Assembly (NCBI GenBank): GCA_030700065.1
Contig: JAUYKH010000009.1
Span: forward strand, 1-32,956
DNA from: a bacterium
GTDB taxonomy: Bacteria > Patescibacteriota > Doudnabacteria > UBA920 > 2-01-FULL-46-14
Direction of reading: 5' to 3'
DNA: 32,956 nucleotides
In this document: positions 12,868-21,045 of the stretch, piece by piece
Position numbering within the stretch: position 1 is the stretch's first letter
How the letters are laid out: each line of letters opens with the position of its first letter
Notes under the pieces: generated by a model
What the model was told of the DNA's origin: nothing
What the model saw: only the letters and a program-made list of their open reading frames with translations
The model's database searches: none
Position numbers and translations under genes: made by a program

Positions 12868-13263
12868 CTATTTCCCGTTCTGGGCGAGTACGTCTTTTAC
12901 CTTATTCAAAATTTCTTCAGTGGTAAAATATGCCTTGACGAGATAGCCCTGGATCTTGAGATCCTGGGCTTTGAGAATGTCTTTGTTGCTCCAAAGGTTG
13001 CTCAAAATAATCACAGGCGTATTGGCAATCTTCGCATCCGAATTCTTTCGGATGTTTTTGAGCACGTCAAATCCATCCATCTCCGGCATGATCAAATCCA
13101 AAAGCACGAGATCAGGTTTGCCCTTGAGCCAAATCTCGAGCGCCTGCTTCCCGTCGTAAGCGGCCATCACATCAAAACCGGCTGATGACAGCTTCCTCAC
13201 CACAATCTCGCTCATCATCGCCTCATCCTCGGCGACTAGAATTTTGGTTTGTTTCTCGGCCAT
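12868..13263 (-). CDS. Stand-alone response regulator receiver (CheY-like)
   Basis: A 131-aa single receiver domain: acidic pair E12-D13, phosphoacceptor D56 (LLDLIMPEMDGF), Ser88 at the switch position and Lys110 (GYLVKAY). There is no output domain. I use the ATG at 13263 (MAEKQ); upstream in-frame codons lie in the promoter region. Its promoter overlaps that of the plus-strand operon carrying a hybrid-free histidine kinase (18225-19898), making it the obvious partner. Without a DNA-binding domain it would signal by protein interaction or phosphotransfer. A short GGCTC/GAGCC hairpin (12833-12853) lies downstream. Confidence 0.88.
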   Translation of the reverse strand: MAEKQTKILVAEDEAMMSEIVVRKLSSAGFDVMAAYDGKQALEIWLKGKPDLVLLDLIMPEMDGFDVLKNIRKNSDAKIANTPVIILSNLWSNKDILKAQDLKIQGYLVKAYFTTEEILNKVKDVLAQNGK

Positions 13264-13303
13264 ATTTTTAGGCCACCAGTATTTTAAAAATTGTCTACTA
13301 TAA

Positions 13304-13332
13304 ATTGTAGCAAATATTGATTTTTTGCACAA
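13304..13332 (-). promoter_or_regulatory. Promoter of the response regulator gene
   Basis: On the minus strand TTGTGC (13332-13327), a 17-bp spacer, TACAAT (13309-13304). Its -35 box lies inside the spacer of the divergent promoter at 13317-13345, so polymerase cannot occupy both at once. Confidence 0.6.
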
Positions 13333-13345
13333 ATTTAGGTATAAT
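13317..13345 (+). promoter_or_regulatory. Promoter of the dehydrogenase-to-kinase operon
   Basis: TTGATT (13317-13322), a 17-bp spacer, consensus TATAAT (13340-13345). Seven nt separate the -10 box from the ATG of the leader ORF at 13353, so transcription should start at that ATG. The 29-bp overlap region with the divergent promoter is where joint regulation would act. Confidence 0.7.
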
Positions 13346-13352
13346 AAAAACT

Positions 13353-13403
13353 ATGAAGTTTACGTCTCCGAAACAAAAATATATCACTGGTTCAGCGAGG
13401 TAA
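13353..13403 (+). CDS. 16-codon leaderless leader ORF
   Basis: ATG at 13353 coincides with the predicted transcription start and opens a 16-codon frame (MKFTSPKQKYITGSAR). Its TAA lies inside the AGGTAAGGA ribosome binding site of the dehydrogenase gene, 13 nt before the GTG start. This geometry suits translational coupling or a leader-peptide switch. It has no run of Leu/Val/Ile codons as classical attenuators do. It could also be a chance frame. Confidence 0.4.
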   Translation: MKFTSPKQKYITGSAR

Positions 13404-13416
13404 GGAAAACAAAAAA

Positions 13417-14499
13417 GTGTTTAATTACGCAAAATTGCCTGAATTCGACAATCATGAGACGGTTATTTCTTTATCAGACGGCCAAACCGGATTGAGGGGC
13501 TTTATTGCCATCCACAACACGAACCTTGGACCGGCTCTCGGGGGAACTCGAATCACCTCTTTCTATCCAAACGAAGAAGCGGCCATCAAAGATGCCCTTC
13601 GGCTGTCGCGAGCAATGACGTATAAATGTGCAATAGCAGATCTGCCGTTTGGGGGCGGCAAAGGCGTAATCATCGCTGATCCTGAAGACCCGCAATTGAA
13701 TGATTTGCTTCAACAATACGCCCGAAAGGTTTCCACTTTGGAAGGGCAATTCTACACAGGTGAGGATGTCGGTTTGACGGAAGAAAATGTGCAGTTCATG
13801 TTGAAATTCAGTCCCTACTTCATAGGGAAAACGGGGTTGGCGGGAGATCCTTCCCGCTACGCAGCGTACAGCACGTTCCTCGCCATACAAACCGCTTTGG
13901 AGTTTTTGGGTAAGGCTGGTTTGGCCGGGAAAAAATTCGTTATCAAAGGTCTTGGAAAAACCGGCAGTGAATTGGCTCGGTTGCTCATTGAAGCAAAATC
14001 AAAAGTGATTGCTTCCGACGCAGACGAATCAAAGATAAGGGAGTTCAAAAGCAAATATCCCAATACCGAATTCGTTCCAGTCAAAAATATCGAAGAGGTC
14101 AGAGCTGACGTGTTTTGCCCTTGCTCTTTGGGTAACGACATCACCGAAGGAAACATAGGTAGGGTAAAATTCTCCGTCATTGCCGGTACGGCGAATAATC
14201 AGCTAGAAGCAGACGAAATTGGTGACAAACTTTTTAATTCCGGAATTTTGTATGTTCCAGATTATGTTTCAAATGCAGGCGGACTGATCAATGTTGCGGA
14301 TGAGCTATTGCCGGGGGGATATAATCGGGACCGGGTTATGGACGGCATCAATAGAATTCAGCTAACCTTGCGCGAAATTCTGGTACGGTCGCAATTATTG
14401 GCGATCAGTCCGAATAAAATTGCCGATGCCATGGCGCGAAGCGTATTTGATAAAGTTTCGCTGCCCCTACAAAATAAAAATGGCAATACCACCTTTTGA
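13417..14499 (+). CDS. Leu/Glu/Phe/Val-type amino acid dehydrogenase
   Basis: A 360-aa NAD-dependent amino-acid dehydrogenase that interconverts an L-amino acid with its 2-oxo acid and ammonia. Motifs: GPALGG with the substrate-side region, catalytic Lys in DLPFGGGKG (about residues 78-86), Asp in GEDVGLT, Rossmann IKGLGKTGSE, CPCSLGN, GTANNQL and VPDYVSNAGGL. The length and the motifs fit leucine/phenylalanine dehydrogenase better than hexameric GDH (about 450 aa). GTG start with AGGTAAGGA upstream. It opens an operon of activation enzymes, so it may supply or consume a branched or aromatic 2-oxo/amino acid for the pathway. Its end overlaps the next gene by 20 nt. Confidence 0.88.
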   Translation: MFNYAKLPEFDNHETVISLSDGQTGLRGFIAIHNTNLGPALGGTRITSFYPNEEAAIKDALRLSRAMTYKCAIADLPFGGGKGVIIADPEDPQLNDLLQQYARKVSTLEGQFYTGEDVGLTEENVQFMLKFSPYFIGKTGLAGDPSRYAAYSTFLAIQTALEFLGKAGLAGKKFVIKGLGKTGSELARLLIEAKSKVIASDADESKIREFKSKYPNTEFVPVKNIEEVRADVFCPCSLGNDITEGNIGRVKFSVIAGTANNQLEADEIGDKLFNSGILYVPDYVSNAGGLINVADELLPGGYNRDRVMDGINRIQLTLREILVRSQLLAISPNKIADAMARSVFDKVSLPLQNKNGNTTF

Positions 14500-15973
14500 T
14501 AAGCTGAACGAAAAGCAATTGTTGGCTTCGTATTCAACGAAATCAGAGGCTTTTTGGATGCAGCAACAGGAAATCAGATCGCTAAAATTATTTCAAGAAA
14601 TGGTTCACAAAGTTCCCGCTTATAAGAAATTCCTCGGCCAACATGGAATTCGCCCAGGGTCTGTAAAAACCGCGGCTTGGTTGGCTGAAATACCTGCTAT
14701 AAACAAAAAAAATTATTTCTCCCAATTTCCCGTTTCTGAAACATTTTGGCCAAAATCAAAGCAGGAGCCCTTGGTCGTAACTTCGACCTCCGGCTCCACG
14801 GGCCAACCCGCATATTTTCTACGCAATGAAAAAATCGATTGGCAATACTCCGTTTTGGCAGAATTTTTTTTAAAGAATGGCCCCAAGGGATCGACCCTGC
14901 TTATCAATTGTTTTGGCATGGGGGTTTGGATCGGAGGACTCATCACCTATCAGGCTTTCCGTTATGCCGCATTGCGGGGTTATCCGTTGAGTATTGTTAC
15001 GCCTGGAATCAATAAAACCGAAATTTTTCATTGTCTGGGGAGGTTGGCGCCAAACTTTGAAAATATTATTTTCGCGGGATATCCCCCCTTCATTAAAGAT
15101 GTGATCGATGAAGCGCTTGAGGAAAAAATTAATTTATCCAAACTTAAAATTCGACTACTTTTCGCCGCCGAGAGTTTTACGGAAACTTTTCGCGATTACG
15201 TCGCCCGAAAAGCGAACGTCCGCAATATTTATCTCGATACTTTAAATATTTACGGCAGCGCCGAATTGGGGGCAATGGCATTTGAAACCCCCGGCTCAAT
15301 CTTTATCAGAAGACAATCCTTAAAACACCCCCGAATCTACGAGCAATTATTCATTAAAGGGCGCCTTCCAACACTCGCGCAGTACAATCCGATGTTTGTC
15401 AGTTTTGAAGAAAAAAATGGCGAGATTCTAATTAATGCGGATGGGGCAATGCCCATCTTCAAATATAGCATCGGCGATCGCGGCGGAACCTTAACGCTAG
15501 GCAAAATAGAAAAAATATTCGCAGGTGAAGGAATCAATCTCCGAAGGTTGGTTGCAAAAAACCATATTAGTTTCCAAAATCTGCCCTTTGTTTATATCTA
15601 TGAACGGGCCGATTTTTCCACTAAACTATATGGCGCAACCATATATCCCGAACCAATCAAAGAGGTGGCACAGCGCGGGCCACTCGCCGAATATCTCACA
15701 GGCAAATTCACAATGCAGACTAAATTCAATCGAAAACAAAATCAAACTTTGGAAATAAATTTTGAACTAAAAAGAGAAACGAAACCCACAAAAAAACTGC
15801 GATTCGCGGTACAAAAGGCAGTGATCGCGGAACTGGTCAAAAAAAACGCGGAGTACAAAAACAACTATTCAGTGGTTCCCCATAAAGTACTGCCCAAAAT
15901 AGTGCTTTGGCCGCATAGCAGCACACTTTATTTCAAACCCGGCATAAAACAGAAATGGATAAAAAAGGCATGA
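14480..15973 (+). CDS. PaaK-like adenylate-forming enzyme (ANL superfamily)
   Basis: A 497-aa protein resembling phenylacetate-CoA ligase/CapK. The ATP loop STSGSTGQP (about residues 101-109) sits in the expected place, followed by a YGSAELGAM A5-like motif and the FKYSIGDRGG segment equivalent to the A7 D motif. A C-terminal domain rich in Lys follows. It activates a carboxylate as acyl-adenylate, perhaps onward to CoA or directly to an amine. No carrier-protein gene is nearby. I start at 14480 (MAIPPF), inside the dehydrogenase gene's end, because the upstream extension reads dehydrogenase codons out of frame. ATGA overlap with the ThiF-like gene. Confidence 0.85.
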   Translation: MAIPPFDKLNEKQLLASYSTKSEAFWMQQQEIRSLKLFQEMVHKVPAYKKFLGQHGIRPGSVKTAAWLAEIPAINKKNYFSQFPVSETFWPKSKQEPLVVTSTSGSTGQPAYFLRNEKIDWQYSVLAEFFLKNGPKGSTLLINCFGMGVWIGGLITYQAFRYAALRGYPLSIVTPGINKTEIFHCLGRLAPNFENIIFAGYPPFIKDVIDEALEEKINLSKLKIRLLFAAESFTETFRDYVARKANVRNIYLDTLNIYGSAELGAMAFETPGSIFIRRQSLKHPRIYEQLFIKGRLPTLAQYNPMFVSFEEKNGEILINADGAMPIFKYSIGDRGGTLTLGKIEKIFAGEGINLRRLVAKNHISFQNLPFVYIYERADFSTKLYGATIYPEPIKEVAQRGPLAEYLTGKFTMQTKFNRKQNQTLEINFELKRETKPTKKLRFAVQKAVIAELVKKNAEYKNNYSVVPHKVLPKIVLWPHSSTLYFKPGIKQKWIKKA

Positions 15974-17163
15974 CAAAATTGGAACGTGCGTTAAAAAGAA
16001 AGGCTTCCGTAAAAATCGGGTTTCGCCCCAGAATCTTTGACCTTTCATCGGACAAACAACGCAAAACGCTCCTCGGCCTGTTTTCCAAAAATTCGATAAG
16101 GCAAGTTATTGATGATTACGAGGAACAATTGCGTGAATTATTCGCAATAGAAAACCCGTCCAGGGTCTATCTCGACAACTTTGATCAAGAATTTCAATCC
16201 TATCTGGCGCAATTGAAAAAACGAAGCCCACTTTATCAGCAAGGACGGTGGATTTACTATCCCTGGCTCCTTACGGTTGTTCATCTTTTGAAGGATCGCG
16301 ACTTCCAGAGAGTCCGAACAGCCAGAAACCGAAATTTAATCAACGAAGGTGAGCAAAAAAACTTCTACAATGCTGTCGTGGGAATCGGCGGCCTCAGCGT
16401 CGGCAACAGCGTGACTCTGGCCATTGTTTTGCAGGGCGGGGCCAGCCACATCCGGATCGCTGACCACGATCGTTTGGCTCTTTCTAATCTCAATCGAATC
16501 CGTGCAGGAGTAGAAAATTTGGGGCAACAGAAAGCAGAGATAACTGCCAAGCAAATCTACGCCTTAAATCCCTACGCAAAGATTGAAATTTTCCCCGATG
16601 GGCTAAACACCAAAAATGTAAAAAAATTCTTCGCCGGGCCGCCAAAACTGGATATAGTGGTCGATGAATTGGACAATATCGCCGTTAAATTTTTAATCCG
16701 CGAACAGGCCAAACGCAATAAGATCGCCGTGGTGATGGGGGCAGACAACGGGGATAACGCGGTGATAGACATTGAGAGGTATGATCTGAATCCAAAAACT
16801 AAATTTTTCCATGGTCGGCTTGGAAACGTTTCTTACAAACAACTCTCGCGGTTGGATAAATTCGGGATAGGGAAGACGATCACCAAATATATCGGCCCCG
16901 AAAATGTGACAGAGCGGATGCAAAAATCACTGTTGGAAATGGGAAAAACAATCGTTTCGTGGCCGCAATTGGGCGGCGCGGCCTTAATTAATGGCTCAGC
17001 CGTGGCCTACTGCGTGAGAAAAATTTTAAATAACCAACCACTGGAACGCAATCGTTCTTTGATTTCTCTAGACGAAAAACTCACTCCAGATTATTATTCC
17101 CCAGCGCAAAGAAGCAAACGAAAAAAAGTCGCAAAGAATTTTAAAAAAATATTTGGCCTATGA
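15970..17163 (+). CDS. ThiF/MoeB/E1-like adenylyltransferase
   Basis: A 397-aa protein with an N-terminal domain (residues 1-130) of unknown fold and a ThiF-type Rossmann domain. Adenylation elements are complete: GIGGLSVGNS (about residue 138), DHDRLALSNLNR (about 165) and the following Lys in QQKAEI, plus VVDELDN. The zinc-binding CxxC pairs are missing and no candidate E1 thioester Cys is positioned as in ThiF. The combination with the nitroreductase downstream mirrors the fused mycobacterial MoeY/Rv1355c type. The ATG at 15970 makes an ATGA overlap; an alternative in-frame ATG lies at 15955. Confidence 0.85.
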   Translation: MTKLERALKRKASVKIGFRPRIFDLSSDKQRKTLLGLFSKNSIRQVIDDYEEQLRELFAIENPSRVYLDNFDQEFQSYLAQLKKRSPLYQQGRWIYYPWLLTVVHLLKDRDFQRVRTARNRNLINEGEQKNFYNAVVGIGGLSVGNSVTLAIVLQGGASHIRIADHDRLALSNLNRIRAGVENLGQQKAEITAKQIYALNPYAKIEIFPDGLNTKNVKKFFAGPPKLDIVVDELDNIAVKFLIREQAKRNKIAVVMGADNGDNAVIDIERYDLNPKTKFFHGRLGNVSYKQLSRLDKFGIGKTITKYIGPENVTERMQKSLLEMGKTIVSWPQLGGAALINGSAVAYCVRKILNNQPLERNRSLISLDEKLTPDYYSPAQRSKRKKVAKNFKKIFGL

Positions 17164-18215
17164 CAGACGCAATTCGCAAAATATTAGAAATAGCCGTTCA
17201 TGCTCCATCAGGCGAAAACACGCAACCATGGCGGTTTGCTGCCAAAGGCAATCAAATTTATCAATACAACATCCCCGAAAGGGATAATTCTTTATACAAT
17301 TTCGATCAAAAGGGCTCGTTGACGGCCCATGGGACAGTCATAGAAAATATTGTAATCGCCTCTCCCAAATTCGGGTATAAGGCATCTGTAACATTGTTTC
17401 CTGACAGAAATAACCAAAATTTGATCGCAATGCTAACTCTGTACCCAACAACCGAACAGGAAGACCCTCTTTATTCTTATATCCTAAAAAGGAACACCAA
17501 TAGAAAACCATATAAGCCAATTTCGCTCACCAAGGAGCAGCTCGATTATCTGGCAAATTTATCGAAAATCGTGAGCAATGGAGAAATTCGTTTTGTATCC
17601 GATCCACAAAAAATGCAAATCATCGCTGAGGCTGGAAGTATCAATGAACGGGTGATGTTTAACAATCGTCTTTTGCATGGTTTCTTCTTTTCTCATCTTA
17701 ACTGGACCCAAGAAGAAGAAGAAACCAAGAGAACCGGCTTTTACATTAAAACACTTGAATTGCCGCCGCCTGCCCAAATAGGGATGAAGCTATTCAAATA
17801 CTGGCCGGTCATGAAATCTTTGAATTTCCTAGGTTTATCAAAATTAATTGCTATGGGTAATGCCAAAACCTATGCCTCCTCTTCCGCTATGGGGGCGGTT
17901 ATCATGCAAAACGAAAATCTCGGGGATTTTGTCAACGCGGGCAGAATATTGCAACGCATCTGGCTCGAGGCAACAAAAATGGGCCTAAGCATGCAGCCTA
18001 TTACAGGAGTATTATTTTTTGCACAAAAGCTGAAGGCAGGCGGGGCGGACGGATTTGCCAATTATCAAGTATCTCTCATACAAGGGGCTTACAAAAAAAT
18101 AAAAGAGGCGTATGGTATAAATGAGAAAAAAGTTATTGTTGTTTTTCGGATGGGTTACGGGGGCGATCCTAGTGCTCACTCTTTGAAACTTCCGCCAACT
18201 ATAATCGAGGAATAA
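17160..18215 (+). CDS. Nitroreductase-fold flavoprotein (Acg/MoeY-like)
   Basis: A 351-aa FMN-fold protein. The N-terminus (ILEIAVHAPSGENTQPWRF) is the classic nitroreductase cofactor-binding start, and the NRKPYKP and MGAVIMQNENLGDFVNAGRILQRIWLEATKMGLSMQP segments match the long Acg (Rv3131)-type subfamily. Some members oxidise azolines or amino-acid-derived substrates, others bind FMN without clear activity. ATGA overlap with the ThiF-like gene; in mycobacteria these two domains are one protein. The kinase gene follows after 9 nt. Likely an oxidation/reduction step of the pathway. Confidence 0.85.
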   Translation: MTDAIRKILEIAVHAPSGENTQPWRFAAKGNQIYQYNIPERDNSLYNFDQKGSLTAHGTVIENIVIASPKFGYKASVTLFPDRNNQNLIAMLTLYPTTEQEDPLYSYILKRNTNRKPYKPISLTKEQLDYLANLSKIVSNGEIRFVSDPQKMQIIAEAGSINERVMFNNRLLHGFFFSHLNWTQEEEETKRTGFYIKTLELPPPAQIGMKLFKYWPVMKSLNFLGLSKLIAMGNAKTYASSSAMGAVIMQNENLGDFVNAGRILQRIWLEATKMGLSMQPITGVLFFAQKLKAGGADGFANYQVSLIQGAYKKIKEAYGINEKKVIVVFRMGYGGDPSAHSLKLPPTIIEE

Positions 18216-18224
18216 GCGTTTGCT

Positions 18225-19898
18225 ATGACGGGTTTAATAAATTTTGATCTCCTTTCGGTCGGTATTGCGATAGCCAGCATAGGCATCCTGGGATTTGTTG
18301 TCTATTTTAACAACCCTAACAGCGATACAAACAAAACTTTTCTTGCGTTTGCAGCGGCAGCTATTTTTTGGAGTCTGGCGAATTATCTAAGCTACCAATT
18401 CGCCTCCCCTAGTTTGGTGTTGTGGCTGCTGCGGTTGGGCATCTTTTTTGCCGTATGGTATTGCTTCTATCTATTCCGGCTATTTTTCGTATTTCCAGAC
18501 GTACAATCCGCACTCCCGAAGAAACATAGATTTCTGGTTTTGCCCGCGGTCATTTTGACGTCACTGATTACATTAACGCCCCTCGTGTTTCCAAAAATTA
18601 AGGAAATGACCGGGCAGGGGAGCGTTTCGATCGTGTCGCCAGGACCAGGAATTTTCTTATTTGGCGGCGTGGTTATCGGTTTGATAATTGCCGCCATATT
18701 CTCCCTATTTAAAAAAATGAAAGCCGCGTCGGGACTGGGCAAAACACAGTTTAAATATGTGTTGGCTGGGGTGATCATAACTTTTACATTGCACATTACT
18801 TTCAATTTTATCCTGCCTGCCTTTTTCGACATCGTGCGCTTTATCCCAATGGGGGCAGTCTTTACTTTTCCGCTCGTGGCCTTCACAGCTTACGCTATTT
18901 TCAAACATCACCTTCTAAACGTCAAAGTCGTCGCCACAGAAATCCTAACGTTTATCCTTGCGGTCGTCACCCTCCTCGAGGTGATACTTTCGAATGATCT
19001 GGCAATCCTCATCTTTAGGGCCAGCGTATTTTTACTGGTCCTAAGTTTCGGGATTTTACTTATTAAAAGTGTCCTCAAGGAGGTGGAACAACGGGAAGAG
19101 CTACAGTTCTTATCCGCGCAACTCAAAAGGGCCAACATCAAACTCCAGGAGCTCGACCAGGCCCGGGCGGATTTCATTACCATGGCCTCTCACCAGCTGC
19201 GCACTCCCCCGTCCACGCTCAAATGGTATTTGGCGGCGATTCTTGCGGGTGATTACGGCCAGCCGAGTCCGGAGATAAAAACCGCTCTGCTGAAGATGCG
19301 GCTCTCAAACAATGCCATGATCTCTTTAATTGACGACATGCTCAATGCCTCGCGCATCGAACGGGGCAAGATTGAATTCAATTTTGAACCAACCGATGTT
19401 TTGGAAATTACCCAGTTCACCGTGGAACAGCTCCGCGCCCTGGCCGAGCCGAAACATCTCAAGCTTGCTTTTGTCAAACCGAAAACCGGACTGCCGAAAA
19501 TCATGGCTGACAAAGAAAAACTCCGCCAAGTCATCAACAACCTGATTGACAATGCCATCAAATACACCAAAAAGGGCGCCATCACGGTGAAACTGGAAAA
19601 AACCGGCAATAATATTGCTATCAAAGTCGCGGACACGGGCAAGGGCATTGCCAAAGAGGACCAAAAAAATCTTTTTGAAAAATACGCGCGCGCCCAGGAC
19701 TCGAGCAAATATACCGCGGGCCTGGGCCTCGGGCTATATCTGGCCAAGGTCATCGTGCAGCAGCACAAAGGCAAAATCTGGGCCGAAAGCGAAGGAGTTG
19801 ACCGCGGCTCGACATTCATCATCAGCCTGCCTATCAAAAGCGGCATCAAGGCTACGGCGACCTTTGATCTCGCGAAAGCAAATGGACAATCCAAATAA
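18225..19898 (+). CDS. 7TM-type sensor histidine kinase
   Basis: A 557-aa membrane kinase. Seven or more hydrophobic helices (about residues 8-28, 39-57, 64-85, 104-122, 143-165, 180-200, 206-225, then a further pair to ~285) match the HisKA_7TM-type sensory module. Then come a short coiled coil (290-315), H-box His323 in ASHQLRTP, N-box NNLIDNAIKYT, G1 DTGKGIA and G2 GLGLGLYLAK. There is no receiver or HAMP domain. The 7TM unit suggests sensing of a membrane-soluble or small extracellular ligand. A GAGGA ribosome binding site precedes the ATG. It is in the same operon as the biosynthetic genes, and a lone receiver protein is divergently encoded at 12868-13263. Confidence 0.9.
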   Translation: MTGLINFDLLSVGIAIASIGILGFVVYFNNPNSDTNKTFLAFAAAAIFWSLANYLSYQFASPSLVLWLLRLGIFFAVWYCFYLFRLFFVFPDVQSALPKKHRFLVLPAVILTSLITLTPLVFPKIKEMTGQGSVSIVSPGPGIFLFGGVVIGLIIAAIFSLFKKMKAASGLGKTQFKYVLAGVIITFTLHITFNFILPAFFDIVRFIPMGAVFTFPLVAFTAYAIFKHHLLNVKVVATEILTFILAVVTLLEVILSNDLAILIFRASVFLLVLSFGILLIKSVLKEVEQREELQFLSAQLKRANIKLQELDQARADFITMASHQLRTPPSTLKWYLAAILAGDYGQPSPEIKTALLKMRLSNNAMISLIDDMLNASRIERGKIEFNFEPTDVLEITQFTVEQLRALAEPKHLKLAFVKPKTGLPKIMADKEKLRQVINNLIDNAIKYTKKGAITVKLEKTGNNIAIKVADTGKGIAKEDQKNLFEKYARAQDSSKYTAGLGLGLYLAKVIVQQHKGKIWAESEGVDRGSTFIISLPIKSGIKATATFDLAKANGQSK

Positions 19899-20679
19899 GT
19901 TTCTAAAATTCGCAATGAGTACCGCGCGAAAAACAGGCCAAAAAATGGCCTACTATTTTCGTAAAAAAGAACCGGTGATTTCCGGCGCGCCGTCGGGTAT
20001 CAAAACCTTTTACGATGACATTGCCGATGACATGATCAAAAAACTTATCGAAAAACACTTCCCCACCCATTCTTATCTTACCGAAGAAACGGGAATGGTG
20101 GATAAAAAATCCGACTATCTATGGATCATCGATCCTTTGGATGGAACGAGCAATTTCGTAAATCACAATCCCTTCTTTTCAATCTCCATCGCCTTGTGGC
20201 ACAAAGGCGAACCACTCTTGGGCGTGATCGAAGTGCCAATTCTCCAGGAAACGTTCACGGCCTTTCGCGGCCACGGAGCTTTCCATTACGACGGGGGGCA
20301 AAAAAAACGAGCCCGAGTGTCCGCCATTTCCAGTTTGTCAAACTCCTATCTGATCTTCTGCGAAGGCGGCGAGAGAAACAAATCCCGGATAGTGAAAATC
20401 TTTCGCGATCTTTATCCGCGCACCCGGGAAATGCGAAAACTTGGCTCCGCCGCCATCGAGCTCTCCTGGGTTGCTTTGGGCCGAAGCGAGGCCTATGTGT
20501 CAACCCAAATCCACTTGTGGGACATCGCGGCCGGGGTACTGTTTGTCAAAGAGGCGGGCGGACACCTGCTCCACTTTGACGGTACGCCTTACCAATGGGC
20601 AGAATTTCTGAAATCAAAAAAATTTGATCTGGCCGCGACAAACAGCAAGATCAAACTGCCCCTTTTGCGCGGGGTTTAA
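19882..20679 (+). CDS. Inositol-monophosphatase-family phosphatase
   Basis: A 265-aa Mg-dependent, Li-sensitive-type phosphatase fold. Metal ligands are visible: E68/E69 (TEETG), D84 and D87 in WIIDPLDGTSNF, and the C-terminal LWDIAAG Asp. Substrates in the family include inositol phosphates, fructose-1,6-bisphosphate and 3'-phosphoadenosine 5'-phosphate; it cannot be narrowed here. The ATG at 19882 lies within the last codons of the kinase gene (17-nt overlap); longer frames upstream are just kinase sequence in another frame. PAP/CysQ-type clean-up of an adenylated by-product would fit the pathway but is inference. Confidence 0.88.
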   Translation: MDNPNKFLKFAMSTARKTGQKMAYYFRKKEPVISGAPSGIKTFYDDIADDMIKKLIEKHFPTHSYLTEETGMVDKKSDYLWIIDPLDGTSNFVNHNPFFSISIALWHKGEPLLGVIEVPILQETFTAFRGHGAFHYDGGQKKRARVSAISSLSNSYLIFCEGGERNKSRIVKIFRDLYPRTREMRKLGSAAIELSWVALGRSEAYVSTQIHLWDIAAGVLFVKEAGGHLLHFDGTPYQWAEFLKSKKFDLAATNSKIKLPLLRGV

Positions 20680-21005
20680 CTATCCACCGGCAGTCCAGCG
20701 GCGCGCCAGCCATCTTTGCCGTTGTGATATTCCAAAAGATTGGTATACCCCAAAGCTTCCATGCGGCGGGTGGCCTTGGCCGAGGCGTGGCACTCGATGT
20801 CCCGGCAGTAGACGACAACAGTTTTATTTTTGTCCGGGACAGCTTTCTGAATTTCTTCCTCGAACGTGTCATCCACGGTCACGTTGATCGCCCCGGGCAG
20901 ATGAAATTCGGCAAAGGTCTCGGGCCCCAAAACTTCCACTAAAACAAAATCCTCTTTGTTATCCATTTTGGCCTTGAGATCACTGGTTTTTATAAATCCC
21001 GTCAT
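20676..21005 (-). CDS. Single-domain rhodanese-like sulfurtransferase
   Basis: A 109-aa rhodanese domain. The catalytic Cys is in VVYCRDIECHASA, an active-site loop starting with Cys; a second Cys lies four residues later. LPGAINV and the GYTNLLEYHNGKDGWRAAGLP end are typical. It carries sulfane sulfur in the cytoplasm. AAGGAG precedes the ATG. Its stop shares TTAA with the convergent phosphatase gene; its promoter is back to back with the ATPase gene. Confidence 0.9.
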   Translation of the reverse strand: MTGFIKTSDLKAKMDNKEDFVLVEVLGPETFAEFHLPGAINVTVDDTFEEEIQKAVPDKNKTVVVYCRDIECHASAKATRRMEALGYTNLLEYHNGKDGWRAAGLPVDS

Positions 21006-21045
21006 TTTGGCTTCTCCTTAATTAAATGTATACTGTGATTGTAGC

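Noticed and set aside
13353-18215. Azole-modified peptide (TOMM/RiPP) cluster
   Set aside because: E1-like and nitroreductase genes are present, but there is no YcaO gene; the only short peptide (16 codons) has no Cys, though it has Ser/Thr, and no leader-core layout.
19615-19881. N-terminal extension of the phosphatase gene
   Set aside because: These codons are the histidine kinase ATP-binding region read in another frame; the phosphatase fold begins at the ATG at 19882.
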